A DNA stretch of 64,000 bases from Rhodoplanes serenus (GTDB lineage: Bacteria > Pseudomonadota > Alphaproteobacteria > Rhizobiales > Xanthobacteraceae), in contig CAMDFO010000001.1 in NCBI GenBank assembly GCA_945897515.1, positions 62,001 to 126,000 on the forward strand, in the 5' to 3' direction. The notes beneath the pieces are model-generated. The model made no database searches. It saw only the letters and a list, made by a program, of their open reading frames with translations, and was not told the origin of the DNA. Position 1 is the first letter of the stretch. The number at the start of each line of letters is the position of its first letter. A program made the translations under genes and the position numbers. This document shows, one piece after another, positions 34,615-43,020 of this stretch.

Positions 34615-35574
34615 ATGTCCGCACTCGCGTCCGCACAAGCGAAAATCGTCACCGAGGCATCGCCCGGCGAAATCTGGAGCTCGGAATACTGGGCGAACAA
34701 GGGCAGCACGCGGCTCAATCTCTGGCGCAAACGCGTCGGCACGCCGAAGGCCGGCGAGCAACCGCTGCCGATCCTGTTCCTGGTGCACGGCTCGTCGAAC
34801 TCGACCCGCACGTCCTACGATCTCAGCGTGCCGGGCAAGGGCGAGTATTCAATGATGAACACGTTCGCGGGTTACGGCTACGACGTGTGGACGATGGATC
34901 ACGACGGCTATGGCTATTCGGACAGCTCGGGCAACAACTCGGATATAGCGAGCGGCGTCGAGGATCTTCGGGCGGCGTGGCCGGCCGTCGCGAAAGAACC
35001 CGGCCAGCAGAAGATGCACATGTACGGCACGTCGTCGGGCGCAATCCGCGCCGGCGCGTTCGCACAGGAGCATCCCGAGCGGGTGGACCGGCTGGTGATG
35101 AGCGCATTCACCTACAAAGGCACCGGCTCGCCGGAGATCGCCCGGCGGGCGGCGCGTGCCGACGAACTGCGCGCCAATCCGCGCCGAAAGCGCGACGCCG
35201 CCATGATCCGCTCGATCTTCACCCGCGACGGCCACGCCTGGAGCACGGACCCGGCGGTGCCGGAAGCAATCATCGCCGGCGAGATGAAGCACGGCGACAC
35301 GATCCCGACCGGGACCTATCTCGACATGGCGGTCAACCTGCCGAAGGTCGATCCCAAGCGCGTCCTGTGCCCGGTGTTGATGCTGCGCGGCGAGCACGAC
35401 GGCAACTCCACCAACGAGGACCTGATCGATTTCTACACGCAACTGGCCAATGCCGACCGGCAGTTCGTGATCCTGCCGCACACCGCGCACAGCCCGGGCT
35501 ACAGCAAGAACCGGCACCTGATGTATTACGCGGTCCGCAACTTCCTGGCCCAGCCGCCGGCGGTCACGTCGTAG
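34615..35574 (+). CDS. Alpha/beta hydrolase
   Basis: A 319-residue hydrolase: oxyanion region LFLVHGSSNSTRT, nucleophile elbow YGTSSGAIRA (Ser), acid loop LMLRGEHDGN and a C-terminal LPHTAHSPG His. No signal peptide. AGGAG precedes the ATG. It is followed after 20 nt by a DUF3237 gene, so they are likely co-transcribed; together with the divergent Bug protein this looks like a small catabolic module of unknown substrate. Confidence 0.88.
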   Translation: MSALASAQAKIVTEASPGEIWSSEYWANKGSTRLNLWRKRVGTPKAGEQPLPILFLVHGSSNSTRTSYDLSVPGKGEYSMMNTFAGYGYDVWTMDHDGYGYSDSSGNNSDIASGVEDLRAAWPAVAKEPGQQKMHMYGTSSGAIRAGAFAQEHPERVDRLVMSAFTYKGTGSPEIARRAARADELRANPRRKRDAAMIRSIFTRDGHAWSTDPAVPEAIIAGEMKHGDTIPTGTYLDMAVNLPKVDPKRVLCPVLMLRGEHDGNSTNEDLIDFYTQLANADRQFVILPHTAHSPGYSKNRHLMYYAVRNFLAQPPAVTS

Positions 35575-35594
35575 CAAGGAGCGGCGCATACCCG

Positions 35595-36047
35595 ATGCTG
35601 CGATTCGAAGAACTGTGCACGCTTAGCGTCGAGGTCGGCGAGCTCACCACCATGGGCGATGCTCCGCTGGGCGAGCGCCGCGTGGTGCAGATCCTTGGCG
35701 GCACGTTCGAAGGACCGCAGATGCGCGGTACCGTGCTGGCCGGCGGCGCCGACTGGCAGATCGCGCGGCGTGACGGTGCGCTTGAGCTCGATGCCCGCTA
35801 CGCGTTGAAAGAGGAGCGCGGCGGGCTGGTGCAGGTCGTCAGCCAGGGCATGCGCCACGGACCGCCCGAGGTGATGGCCCGGCTCGGCCGCGGTGAGGCC
35901 GTCGATTCCAAGGATTATTTCTTCCGGACGATCATGCGTTTCGAGACCGGGGCGCCGGAGTTGGCGTGGCTGAACAAGACGATCGCGGTCGGAAGCGCCG
36001 AGCGCAAAGCGCGCCGCGTCGAACTGAAAGCATGGCGCCTGCTGTAG
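35595..36047 (+). CDS. DUF3237 family protein
   Basis: A 150-residue small beta-barrel protein: VEVGELTTMGDAPLGERRVVQILGG-type opening, GTVLAGGADWQIARRDG, ALELDARYALK and DYFFRTIMRFETG. This is the DUF3237 pattern, a family common in aromatic-degradation gene neighbourhoods but without an assigned reaction. It is 20 nt after the alpha/beta hydrolase and 113 nt before an exported binding protein. Confidence 0.85.
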   Translation: MLRFEELCTLSVEVGELTTMGDAPLGERRVVQILGGTFEGPQMRGTVLAGGADWQIARRDGALELDARYALKEERGGLVQVVSQGMRHGPPEVMARLGRGEAVDSKDYFFRTIMRFETGAPELAWLNKTIAVGSAERKARRVELKAWRLL

Positions 36048-36160
36048 CAGTGGGCTGACGCCCAACCGAATGGCGCAAGCGCCGTGCGGCCGTTTGCGTT
36101 AGGATGCATGCAACGACGGCCGGTCAATCGGCGCGACGACATCCACGGGAGGGACACATC

Positions 36161-37201
36161 ATGCTCCGAATATCGACCGCGGCCGCCGCACTGCTAGCCG
36201 GTCTCGTTGCATTCGCACAGTCCGGCAGCGCGCAGGCGCAGGCACTCGAAAAACCCAATCTCGATGTCGCCGTCGGCGGCAAGACGCTGATCGCGTATCT
36301 GCCGTACACCATCGCCGAGCGCATGGGGCTGTTCGAGAAGGAAGGCCTCAAGGTTACGACCCATGACTTCCAGGGCGGCTCGCGCTCGCTCCAGGCGCTG
36401 GTCGGCGGCAGCGCGGACATGGTCATCGGCGCCTATGAGCACACCATCCACACCCGCGCCAAGGGCGCCAACATCAAGGCCGTCGGGCTGATGAACCATT
36501 CGTTCGGCCTCGTGGTCGCGCTGGCCAAGGCCAAGGCCGCGAGCTACCGCTCGCCGAAGGATCTGGTCGGCATGAAGATCGGCGTCACCACGCCGGGGTC
36601 GGCCTCCGCGATCGGTCTCGCGGTGCTGCTGGCACGCGACAACATCAAGCTCGACCAGGTTTCGGTGATCGCGGTCGGCACCGGCGCGCAGTCGGTCGCA
36701 GTGATGAAGAACGGCCAGATCGACGCGATCGCGAACTTCGATCCGGCGATCCTCCTGCTGGAGACCGAAGGCGTCATCCAGGCGGTGGTGGATACGCGCA
36801 CGCAGGCGGGCCGAGACTATCTCTACGGCGGGCCCTCCACCGGCTCGGGGTTCTATACCCGCGACGACTTCTGGGCGAAAAACCCGCGCACGGTGCAAGC
36901 GTTCGTCAACGCCATGGTGAAGGCGATGAACTGGATGTACACCGCCAAGACTGAGGACATCGTCGCGCTGGTGCCGCCCGAGTTCTACGCCGGCGGCAGC
37001 AAGGCGCTCTACACCAAGGTGGTCGAGGTCAATCGCGGCGCGTGGTCGAAGGACGGGCTGATCGATATGAAGGCTGCCGAGGCCACGTACAAGATGCTCA
37101 AGACGCACGAGCCGGCGCTTCAGAACGTCACCGTCGATCTCAAGCTGACGTTCGACAATTCGTTCGCCGAGAAGGCAAACGCGGCGATCGCCAAGCGCTG
37201 A
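36161..37201 (+). CDS. Exported NMT1/SsuA-like ABC binding protein
   Basis: A 346-residue protein with a signal peptide (MLRISTAAAALLAGLVAFAQ to AQAQA). Typical features: YTIAERMGLFEKEGLKVTTH, GSADMVIGAYEHTI, DLVGMKIGVTTPGSASAIG and NGQIDAIANFDPAI. The nitrate/sulfonate/bicarbonate class of ABC receptors fits best. Strong GGGAGG before ATG 36161. No permease or ATPase follows; a family A repeat closes the unit. Confidence 0.9.
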   Translation: MLRISTAAAALLAGLVAFAQSGSAQAQALEKPNLDVAVGGKTLIAYLPYTIAERMGLFEKEGLKVTTHDFQGGSRSLQALVGGSADMVIGAYEHTIHTRAKGANIKAVGLMNHSFGLVVALAKAKAASYRSPKDLVGMKIGVTTPGSASAIGLAVLLARDNIKLDQVSVIAVGTGAQSVAVMKNGQIDAIANFDPAILLLETEGVIQAVVDTRTQAGRDYLYGGPSTGSGFYTRDDFWAKNPRTVQAFVNAMVKAMNWMYTAKTEDIVALVPPEFYAGGSKALYTKVVEVNRGAWSKDGLIDMKAAEATYKMLKTHEPALQNVTVDLKLTFDNSFAEKANAAIAKR

Positions 37202-37236
37202 CGCGCTGAGTGCCGACGGACTGGCGCCGCACTCTC

Positions 37237-37323
37237 CACGTCATGGCCGGGCTTGTCCCGGCCATCCACGTCTTTATTCGCTGCTAAGACGTGGATGCCC
37301 GGCACAAGGCCGGGCATGACGAA
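37237..37323. repeat. Family A palindromic repeat
   Basis: ACGTCATGGCCGGGCTTGTC then CCGGCCATCCACGTC, spacer, and GACGTGGATGCCCGG...CCGGGCATGAC: the same two-hairpin arrangement as at 21407-21490. It sits between convergent genes and probably also ends transcription. Confidence 0.85.
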
Positions 37324-37352
37324 CTGTTGGTTCGACACGCGTGGAGAATGCC

Positions 37353-37814
37353 CTAATGCTTCCCCAGCGTCTTCCACACGCCGTTGGCAGTCGCGACGAC
37401 GCGAGTCCCGACCACGAGTTCGGCGCTCATGAAGACCAGCGAGCGGGTGCGGCGCACGACCCTGCACTTGGCTTCGACAAACTCGCCGATCTGAACCGCA
37501 TCCACAAAATGCATGTCGAGCTGGACCGTCGACTGAGGCTGCCGCTCGTTGGCGTACCAGCAGGTCATTCCCATGGAACGGTCCGCGAACGTCATCAGCA
37601 TGCCGCCCTGAACGATGCCGCGCCGGTTGTGATGCTTCGGTTCGGCCATGAAGGCAAAGAGCTGGCTGTCGCCGGAGGGACGCACCCAGAACGGGCCGAC
37701 CAGGCCGATAAAGCCCTCGTCGCCGTATGGCTCCCAGCCCGCAGCCGCAGGATCGAAGGTCGCGGTTTTGCCGGCAACGGTGTGCGGACCGCCCGGCTGT
37801 TCAGTGTTCGACAT
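37353..37814 (-). CDS. PaaI-type hotdog-fold thioesterase
   Basis: A 153-residue hotdog protein: FMAEPKHHNRRGIVQGGMLM, TFADRSMGM, TVQLDMHFVDAVQIGEFVEA, VFMSAELVVG. Such enzymes hydrolyse acyl-CoA thioesters, often aromatic ones. The start MSNTEQPGGP (37814) is chosen over an upstream one. It is divergent from the PuuE-like gene at 37958. Confidence 0.87.
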   Translation of the reverse strand: MSNTEQPGGPHTVAGKTATFDPAAAGWEPYGDEGFIGLVGPFWVRPSGDSQLFAFMAEPKHHNRRGIVQGGMLMTFADRSMGMTCWYANERQPQSTVQLDMHFVDAVQIGEFVEAKCRVVRRTRSLVFMSAELVVGTRVVATANGVWKTLGKH

Positions 37815-37957
37815 CGGAGAAACTCTCGTCCATTCGTGGTGCGGATGCAGCACGCGCGTGCGGCTCTTAGCACCGAGCAGCGGCGTCTTCCAGCCGCGCC
37901 TTGAAACTGCGCGCGCCTGTCGTCATGCTGGCGCGACATTGAAAGAGGACGTCATAG

Positions 37958-38857
37958 ATGCCAACCGAATTCGCCTGGCCGAACGGCAACCGTATCGCCG
38001 TGATGGTGACGCTGCTGTTCGAGAACTGGACCGACGGCCAGGCGCCGAACTACTCCCCGATGACGACCTCGCTGAAGCCCGGCACCTACGACCGCGCAGG
38101 CGTCACTTGGCAGCAGTACGGCGGCAACGCCGGCATCTGGCGGCTGATGCGCATCCTCGAGCAGTCCGGCATCAAAGCGACGATCTGCGCCAACGCGCGC
38201 TCGATTGAGCTTTATCCGGAAGCCGCGAAGACCGCGGTCGCGCACGGCCACGAGCTGGCGGCGCACAACTACACGCAAGATGGCTTGCTCGCCTACATGT
38301 CGCCGAAGGAGCAGCTCGAAACCATCCGGCGTTGCGTCAAGGTTTTCGAGAAGGTCGCCAAGGTGACACCGTCGGGCTGGATCAGCTCGGTGCTGGCGTC
38401 CACCAACGACACGGTGGAGCAGCTCTGCGACGAAGGCTTTCTCTGGTACGGCGACTGCAACGACTGGGACCTGCCGCGCATCCTCAAGTCCAAGAAGGGA
38501 TCGATCGTCAACCTGCCGCACACCGACTTCGCGGACAACCGCACGCTCCGGCAACATCCGCAGCCGTATTTCGACGTGCACAAGGACCTGTTCGACTATC
38601 TCTACCGCAACGAGCCGGGCTCGGTGATCAACCTCACCGCGCACTGCAATTACGGCGGCCGGCCGCTGATGGCGACGAAGTTCGCCGACATCCTGAACTA
38701 CTACCGCAGCTTCCCGGACGTCTGGTTCCCGCGCCACGACGAGATGGCGACGTGGTATCGCGGATTGGGAATTGACCAGATCAGTTACGCGGATCGGTTC
38801 TTCGCCAAACCGGCGAAGGATAAATCCGAAACGAAGAAAGCGCGCAGCTCGCGATAG
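37958..38857 (+). CDS. PuuE-like polysaccharide-deacetylase-fold amidohydrolase
   Basis: A 299-residue NodB-fold protein: RIAVMVTLLFENWTDG at motif 1, GHELAAHNYTQDG at motif 2 (second metal His replaced by Gln), VTPSGWISS and NLTAHCNYGG. Like its paralogues it lacks the metal triad of true deacetylases and resembles the cofactor-independent allantoinase family. Lys-rich tail (AKDKSETKKARSSR). GAGG precedes the ATG. Its family C repeat downstream separates it from the dehalogenase-like gene. Confidence 0.82.
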   Translation: MPTEFAWPNGNRIAVMVTLLFENWTDGQAPNYSPMTTSLKPGTYDRAGVTWQQYGGNAGIWRLMRILEQSGIKATICANARSIELYPEAAKTAVAHGHELAAHNYTQDGLLAYMSPKEQLETIRRCVKVFEKVAKVTPSGWISSVLASTNDTVEQLCDEGFLWYGDCNDWDLPRILKSKKGSIVNLPHTDFADNRTLRQHPQPYFDVHKDLFDYLYRNEPGSVINLTAHCNYGGRPLMATKFADILNYYRSFPDVWFPRHDEMATWYRGLGIDQISYADRFFAKPAKDKSETKKARSSR

Positions 38858-38866
38858 GACGACACG

Positions 38867-38974
38867 GCATCATTCCGGGGCGCGCCGAAGGCGCGAGCCC
38901 GGCAACAGAGCCAAGGAAAAGTGTGTGCGGCCCTGAATACCGGGCTCGCTCGCTCCGCTCGCGCCCCGGAATGA
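38867..38974. repeat. Family C palindromic repeat
   Basis: ATCATTCCGGGGCGCGCCGA, internal AGGCGCGAGCCCGG, then ATACCGGGCTCGC...GCGCCCCGGAATGAC as the inverted outer arm. It lies between convergent genes. Confidence 0.85.
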
Positions 38975-38987
38975 CCGCGGAGCTAAC

Positions 38988-39875
38988 TCACCGGTCCTTA
39001 AAGAATGCGCGCAACTCGGCGTAAGTCTCCTCCGGAGCTTCGTCCGTGAGGTAATGGCCGCTCGGCACCGAGCCGGCCTTGACGATATTGGTCGCGTAGT
39101 TGGCCCAGATTTCCGCCGGCTTGTGGTTGCGGCCGACGCCGCCGGTCGCGCCCCACAGGATCAACGACGGGCAAGTCACCCTTTTGCCCGCCTTGAAGTC
39201 CTCGGTGTCCATTTCGAGGTCGACGCCGAAGGTCGCGCGGTAGTCCTCGCAAATCGCGTGGATGGTTTCGGGATTGCGGAAGCAGCGCATGTACTCGGCG
39301 AGCGCATCCTTGTCGAAGAACGACAGCCCCTGCTTGGTCTTCGCGAGCTTCTTCTGGATGAACCAATCCGGATCGGCGCCCATCATCTTCTCGGGCATCG
39401 GTTCCGGCTGGATGTTGAAGAACCAGTGCCAGGAGAACGTGCCCCACTGCCGCGTGATGTTGTTGAGCAGGTGGTGCTGCGGGATGATGTCCATGATCGC
39501 CGCACGCTCGACCCGCTCCGGATGATCGAGACACATGCGGTGCAGCACGCGCGCGCCTCGGTCATGACCGGCGCAGAGGAAAGTTTTGAAGCCGAGCTTC
39601 TCCATAACTTCGAGATTGTCCTGCGCCATGGCGCGGAACGAATAGTTCACGTGCCGCTCGCCACCCGGCGGCTTCGACGAATCGCCGTAGCCGCGCAGAT
39701 CGGTCGCAACGACGGTGAATTCCTGCGCCAGCCGCGGCGCGAACTTGTGCCAGAACAGGTGGGTGAACGGATTGCCGTGCAGCAAAAGAAGCGGCGGCCC
39801 CTTACCGGCCGTCATCGTGACGATGCGCGCGCCGCTGGTGTCGATCTCGGTGCGGGTGAAGCCTTCCATCAGCAT
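38988..39875 (-). CDS. Fluoroacetate-dehalogenase-like alpha/beta hydrolase
   Basis: A 295-residue hydrolase with an Asp nucleophile instead of Ser: CAGHDRGARV (Asp105, Arg106, Arg109). In Rhodopseudomonas fluoroacetate dehalogenase the corresponding Asp attacks carbon and the two Arg hold the carboxylate; the halide-pocket His-Trp pair also seems present (FSWHWFF, His150-Trp151), as does the Tyr in CEDYRATFG. DIIP and SGHYLTDEAPEE complete the pattern. Substrate may be a haloacid or an unrelated ester. It is last in a UbiD-CMD-hydrolase operon (gap 36 nt). Confidence 0.82.
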   Translation of the reverse strand: MLMEGFTRTEIDTSGARIVTMTAGKGPPLLLLHGNPFTHLFWHKFAPRLAQEFTVVATDLRGYGDSSKPPGGERHVNYSFRAMAQDNLEVMEKLGFKTFLCAGHDRGARVLHRMCLDHPERVERAAIMDIIPQHHLLNNITRQWGTFSWHWFFNIQPEPMPEKMMGADPDWFIQKKLAKTKQGLSFFDKDALAEYMRCFRNPETIHAICEDYRATFGVDLEMDTEDFKAGKRVTCPSLILWGATGGVGRNHKPAEIWANYATNIVKAGSVPSGHYLTDEAPEETYAELRAFFKDR

Positions 39876-39911
39876 GGTCGATATTCCTTGAATCGTTCTA
39901 TGCGTTATCGG

Positions 39912-40466
39912 CTAATTCGCCGGTAGCGGAAACTTGTCGAGATAGGGCTGGTACTCCGGCTCGATGTCGATCTGCAGCGTCGCCAGCAGGCGCACCACGC
40001 CATTGTAGAACGCAATCGTCATCGTCAGGTCGATGGTGTGCTCGCGACCCAGTTCCTTTTCCAGCGCGGCATAGGTCTGGTCCGACGTTGTCATATTCTC
40101 GGTCATCTCGCGCGCCGCGCGAAGCACCAGCCTGGCGAGCGGATCGAGTGCCGTTGCACGTCCCGCGGTCTCGTCGGCGATGGCACGAATATCGCTCTCC
40201 GTCACCCCAAAAGAATCCTGGGCGATCTTGCAATGGTGCGACCACTCGTATGGCGATCGGGTGAGCCAGCCGACTTGCAGGATCGCGAGCTCGCGCAGCC
40301 GACCGTTCAACCCGCTCTGGTGACGGATGAACTTCGCGATGCCGTCCAGCGCCCGCAGCGCCTTCGGGCTGTTCGCCATCGCGCGATAGAGCGTGATCGG
40401 CCGCGAAAGCAGATCGCGGTTCTCCGGCGAAAGATCGGACGGATCGAGATAGGGAACGCGCGCCAT
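39912..40466 (-). CDS. Carboxymuconolactone-decarboxylase family protein
   Basis: A 184-residue helical AhpD-like protein: LNGRLRELAILQVGWLTRSPYEW followed by SHHCKIAQDSFGVTESDI. The CxxC of peroxidase-active AhpD proteins is replaced by EWSHHC, so the E-W-x-H-H type of CMD proteins of unknown activity fits. It lies 17 nt after the UbiD gene and before the dehalogenase-like gene, implying a shared pathway. Confidence 0.87.
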   Translation of the reverse strand: MARVPYLDPSDLSPENRDLLSRPITLYRAMANSPKALRALDGIAKFIRHQSGLNGRLRELAILQVGWLTRSPYEWSHHCKIAQDSFGVTESDIRAIADETAGRATALDPLARLVLRAAREMTENMTTSDQTYAALEKELGREHTIDLTMTIAFYNGVVRLLATLQIDIEPEYQPYLDKFPLPAN

Positions 40467-40483
40467 GTGGTCGGTCTTCCTTG

Positions 40484-42151
40484 TCAGTCTTCCATGTTCG
40501 AACCGGGCCGTACCGGCGTCTCCGGCAGCAAGCCCTTGCGCTGGCGCAGCAGCGTTTCCTTGCCGGTCTGCTCCCAGTCGCCCGCGACGGTGCGCTTGGC
40601 GAAGGTTTCCCAGGTGTCGGTCCAGTCATCGAGCGTATAGCCGTGCCAGGGCGACTGCACGTTCAGCGCCGGCAGACCAAGCTCCTCCCACAGCGTGCGG
40701 GCATGCTCCATGAATTCGCGTGTCGGCAAGGCCAGCGGCGGCATCGGCCGCTTGCGCGTGGCGTCGATCAAGAGCCCGGAGTCGGACTTGTTCGGCGAAT
40801 ATTGCGCACCCTGCACGCCGCCGCGGTGCGGCACCAGATGAATATCGTCGACCGGATTGGTGCGATAGGCCATCGACCACAGCACCGCATCCATGCTCGC
40901 CGGATCGATGTCCTCGCTCACCGCGATGACGATCTTGCCGCAGTTGGATTGCAGCGTGGCTGCGCCATGCAGGCCACGCCAGACCTCGGTGCGCGGCGTG
41001 TCGGCCGCGAACTGCAAAAAGATCACCGGCCGCAGATTGGTCAGCCGCTCGTGCATCACGACGCGGCGGATGCCCTTCACCGAGAGGTTCGTCTTGAGGT
41101 GCGCGAGGAACAGCGGCTCGTAGGCCACCTTCTTGATGACGCTGGATTCGCTCGGCGTCACCTGGCTGATGATCTGGGCAAACACTGGCTTCTTCTTGTG
41201 AGTGATCGCGGTGACCTGCATGGGCATGTTGAAGGCTTCGAGCGCGACATAGCCGTTGCTCTCGCCGAACGGTGCTTCGGGCTCCAGCACGTCCGGATCG
41301 ATCAAGCCTTCGACGACGATCTCGGAGTCCGCCGGCACATCGAGGTCGATGGTCTTGCAGCGGACCATGCGGATCGGCTCGCCGGCCGCGCCGCCGGCCA
41401 CCGCCAGCTCGTCCATGTCGATGGCGAGCTTCTGCGGACCGGTGAACATCACGATCGGGGCGCAGCCGACCACGATCGCGATCGGCATTTTCTCGCCGCG
41501 CGCGCGGTACTTCAGCCAGTGTAGATAACCGCCGGCGCCGGTCGCCTCGCGCGCCACCATCCGCACCACCAGACGATCCGGTGCTTTCAGGGCCGCTCGA
41601 TAGGTGCCCATGTTGCGGACGCCGCTCTCGGGATCCCGGGTGATGCACAGCGTCGCGGTCAGATACGGCGCGGCGTCGAAGCCCGGCGTCGACACCGGCA
41701 CCGGCAGGCGCTTGAGCCCTTCGTTGCGGAGCGTATCGCCGGTGACGACCACGTCCTGGCACGGCGCATCGGTCACCGCGACCGGCGCGATCGGCTTTGC
41801 CATCGCGCGCAGCCAGGCATCGCCGATGTCCTCGACCGGTTGTCCCATCCCCAACGCATAGATCGCCGGCGACGAGGCCAGCGCGCCGACCACCACCGGC
41901 ATGTCGTAACGCTCGCCCTTCGACCCGATCACGTTGGTGAACAGGAACGCGCGGCGCTGGTCCTCCGGCACGCCGCCGATGAATTGCCAGCGCACCAGAG
42001 GATTGAGTTCGGTGTCCTTGTTGATCGGCCGGTCGATGCGGACCAGCAGCCCCGCAGCTTCGAGATCGGCCAGGTGATCCTGGAGGTCGAGGCGTGGCCG
42101 GCCGGTCTTGGGCGGAGTGGCGGAACGAGTCGGGGCGGGTTTGTCGAGCAT
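40484..42151 (-). CDS. UbiD family prenylated-FMN decarboxylase
   Basis: A 555-residue UbiD-type enzyme. Characteristic parts are RNMGTYRAAL, the EAPFGESNGY segment bearing the conserved Glu residues, and VSEDIDPASMDAVLWSMAYR. These enzymes need prenylated FMN made by UbiX and reversibly decarboxylate aromatic or unsaturated acids. No ubiX is in the window. The long form and the operon with CMD and a hydrolase point to degradation rather than ubiquinone synthesis. Its promoter region is shared with the divergent tetR. Confidence 0.88.
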   Translation of the reverse strand: MLDKPAPTRSATPPKTGRPRLDLQDHLADLEAAGLLVRIDRPINKDTELNPLVRWQFIGGVPEDQRRAFLFTNVIGSKGERYDMPVVVGALASSPAIYALGMGQPVEDIGDAWLRAMAKPIAPVAVTDAPCQDVVVTGDTLRNEGLKRLPVPVSTPGFDAAPYLTATLCITRDPESGVRNMGTYRAALKAPDRLVVRMVAREATGAGGYLHWLKYRARGEKMPIAIVVGCAPIVMFTGPQKLAIDMDELAVAGGAAGEPIRMVRCKTIDLDVPADSEIVVEGLIDPDVLEPEAPFGESNGYVALEAFNMPMQVTAITHKKKPVFAQIISQVTPSESSVIKKVAYEPLFLAHLKTNLSVKGIRRVVMHERLTNLRPVIFLQFAADTPRTEVWRGLHGAATLQSNCGKIVIAVSEDIDPASMDAVLWSMAYRTNPVDDIHLVPHRGGVQGAQYSPNKSDSGLLIDATRKRPMPPLALPTREFMEHARTLWEELGLPALNVQSPWHGYTLDDWTDTWETFAKRTVAGDWEQTGKETLLRQRKGLLPETPVRPGSNMED

Positions 42152-42332
42152 GCGGTGCCTTGGGGCAGGAATTCAGGCCGAGCGTATCACGCGACTGATC
42201 GCCCTCCTGCCCCGAAATAGCATCGTAAAAACCGGTGGTTAGGCACCCTCCGCCTTTGCTGCAAAGCAGCAATCTTTCCCGTCGTATGGAACACCTATTG
42301 ACAGAAGCTTTGTCAGAAGCCTATTTCCACGC

Positions 42333-42348
42333 GAATGAACGTTCATTC
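42333..42348. promoter_or_regulatory. Perfect palindrome, probable TetR operator
   Basis: GAATGAACGTTCATTC, a 16-bp perfect inverted repeat 28 bases before the tetR start and in the divergent ubiD-tetR gap. TetR/AcrR repressors of efflux genes commonly bind such TGAACGTTCA-type palindromes. Confidence 0.7.
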
Positions 42349-42375
42349 TCATTTGCTGCATTGCGAGATATAACG

Positions 42376-43020
42376 ATGTCGACCCTCACCACCGAGCGTC
42401 AGGAGCAGCGTCAGACCGACCGGCGCGCCGCCATCCTCGACGCGGCCCAGCGCTGCTTCGCCCGCATGGGCTTTCATCCGGCCTCGATGCAACGGATCTG
42501 CGCCGAAGCCGGGATGAGCGCGGGCAACCTGTATCGCTACTTCCCTTCAAAAGAAGCGATCATCGCCGGCATCGCCGAGCGCGACCGCGCCGAGGTGGCG
42601 GAGAAGCTCGGACAGGTCGACCTCTCGGTCGATTTCTTTTCCATGTTGGGCGAGCTGGCCCGGCACTATTTCGCGGAGCGGACCGACGACCAGGTCGGCA
42701 TGTGCATCGAGATCACGGCGGAGAGCCGGCGCAATCCCGAGATCGGCCGCATCCACCAGGCGTTCGACACCGATGTGCGCACGCGTCTGGTCGCGATGCT
42801 GCGTGATGCCGCCGATCGCGGCGAGATTTCGCGCGATATCGATTTCGAGAGCGTGACTGCGATGCTGATGGTGATCGTCGACGGCGTCTGGAGCCGGCGG
42901 GTCTCCGATCCGACATTCGATCCGAATTCCCTGCTGCCGCTGTTCATGGACATCGTGCGGCACATGCTGCTGCACCCGCCAACGGGTGAGCTTCAGAACA
43001 AGAAGGAGGGCTCCCGATGA
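42376..43020 (+). CDS. TetR family regulator of an RND efflux operon
   Basis: A 214-residue repressor: N-terminal HTH (RRAAILDAAQRCFARMGFHP; ASMQRICAEAGMSAGNLYRYF) with the TetR signature, then a helical ligand domain. Its stop overlaps the adaptor-protein start by four bases (ATGA), so it is the first gene of the tetR-adaptor-permease operon and probably autoregulates through the palindrome just upstream. Confidence 0.92.
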   Translation: MSTLTTERQEQRQTDRRAAILDAAQRCFARMGFHPASMQRICAEAGMSAGNLYRYFPSKEAIIAGIAERDRAEVAEKLGQVDLSVDFFSMLGELARHYFAERTDDQVGMCIEITAESRRNPEIGRIHQAFDTDVRTRLVAMLRDAADRGEISRDIDFESVTAMLMVIVDGVWSRRVSDPTFDPNSLLPLFMDIVRHMLLHPPTGELQNKKEGSR

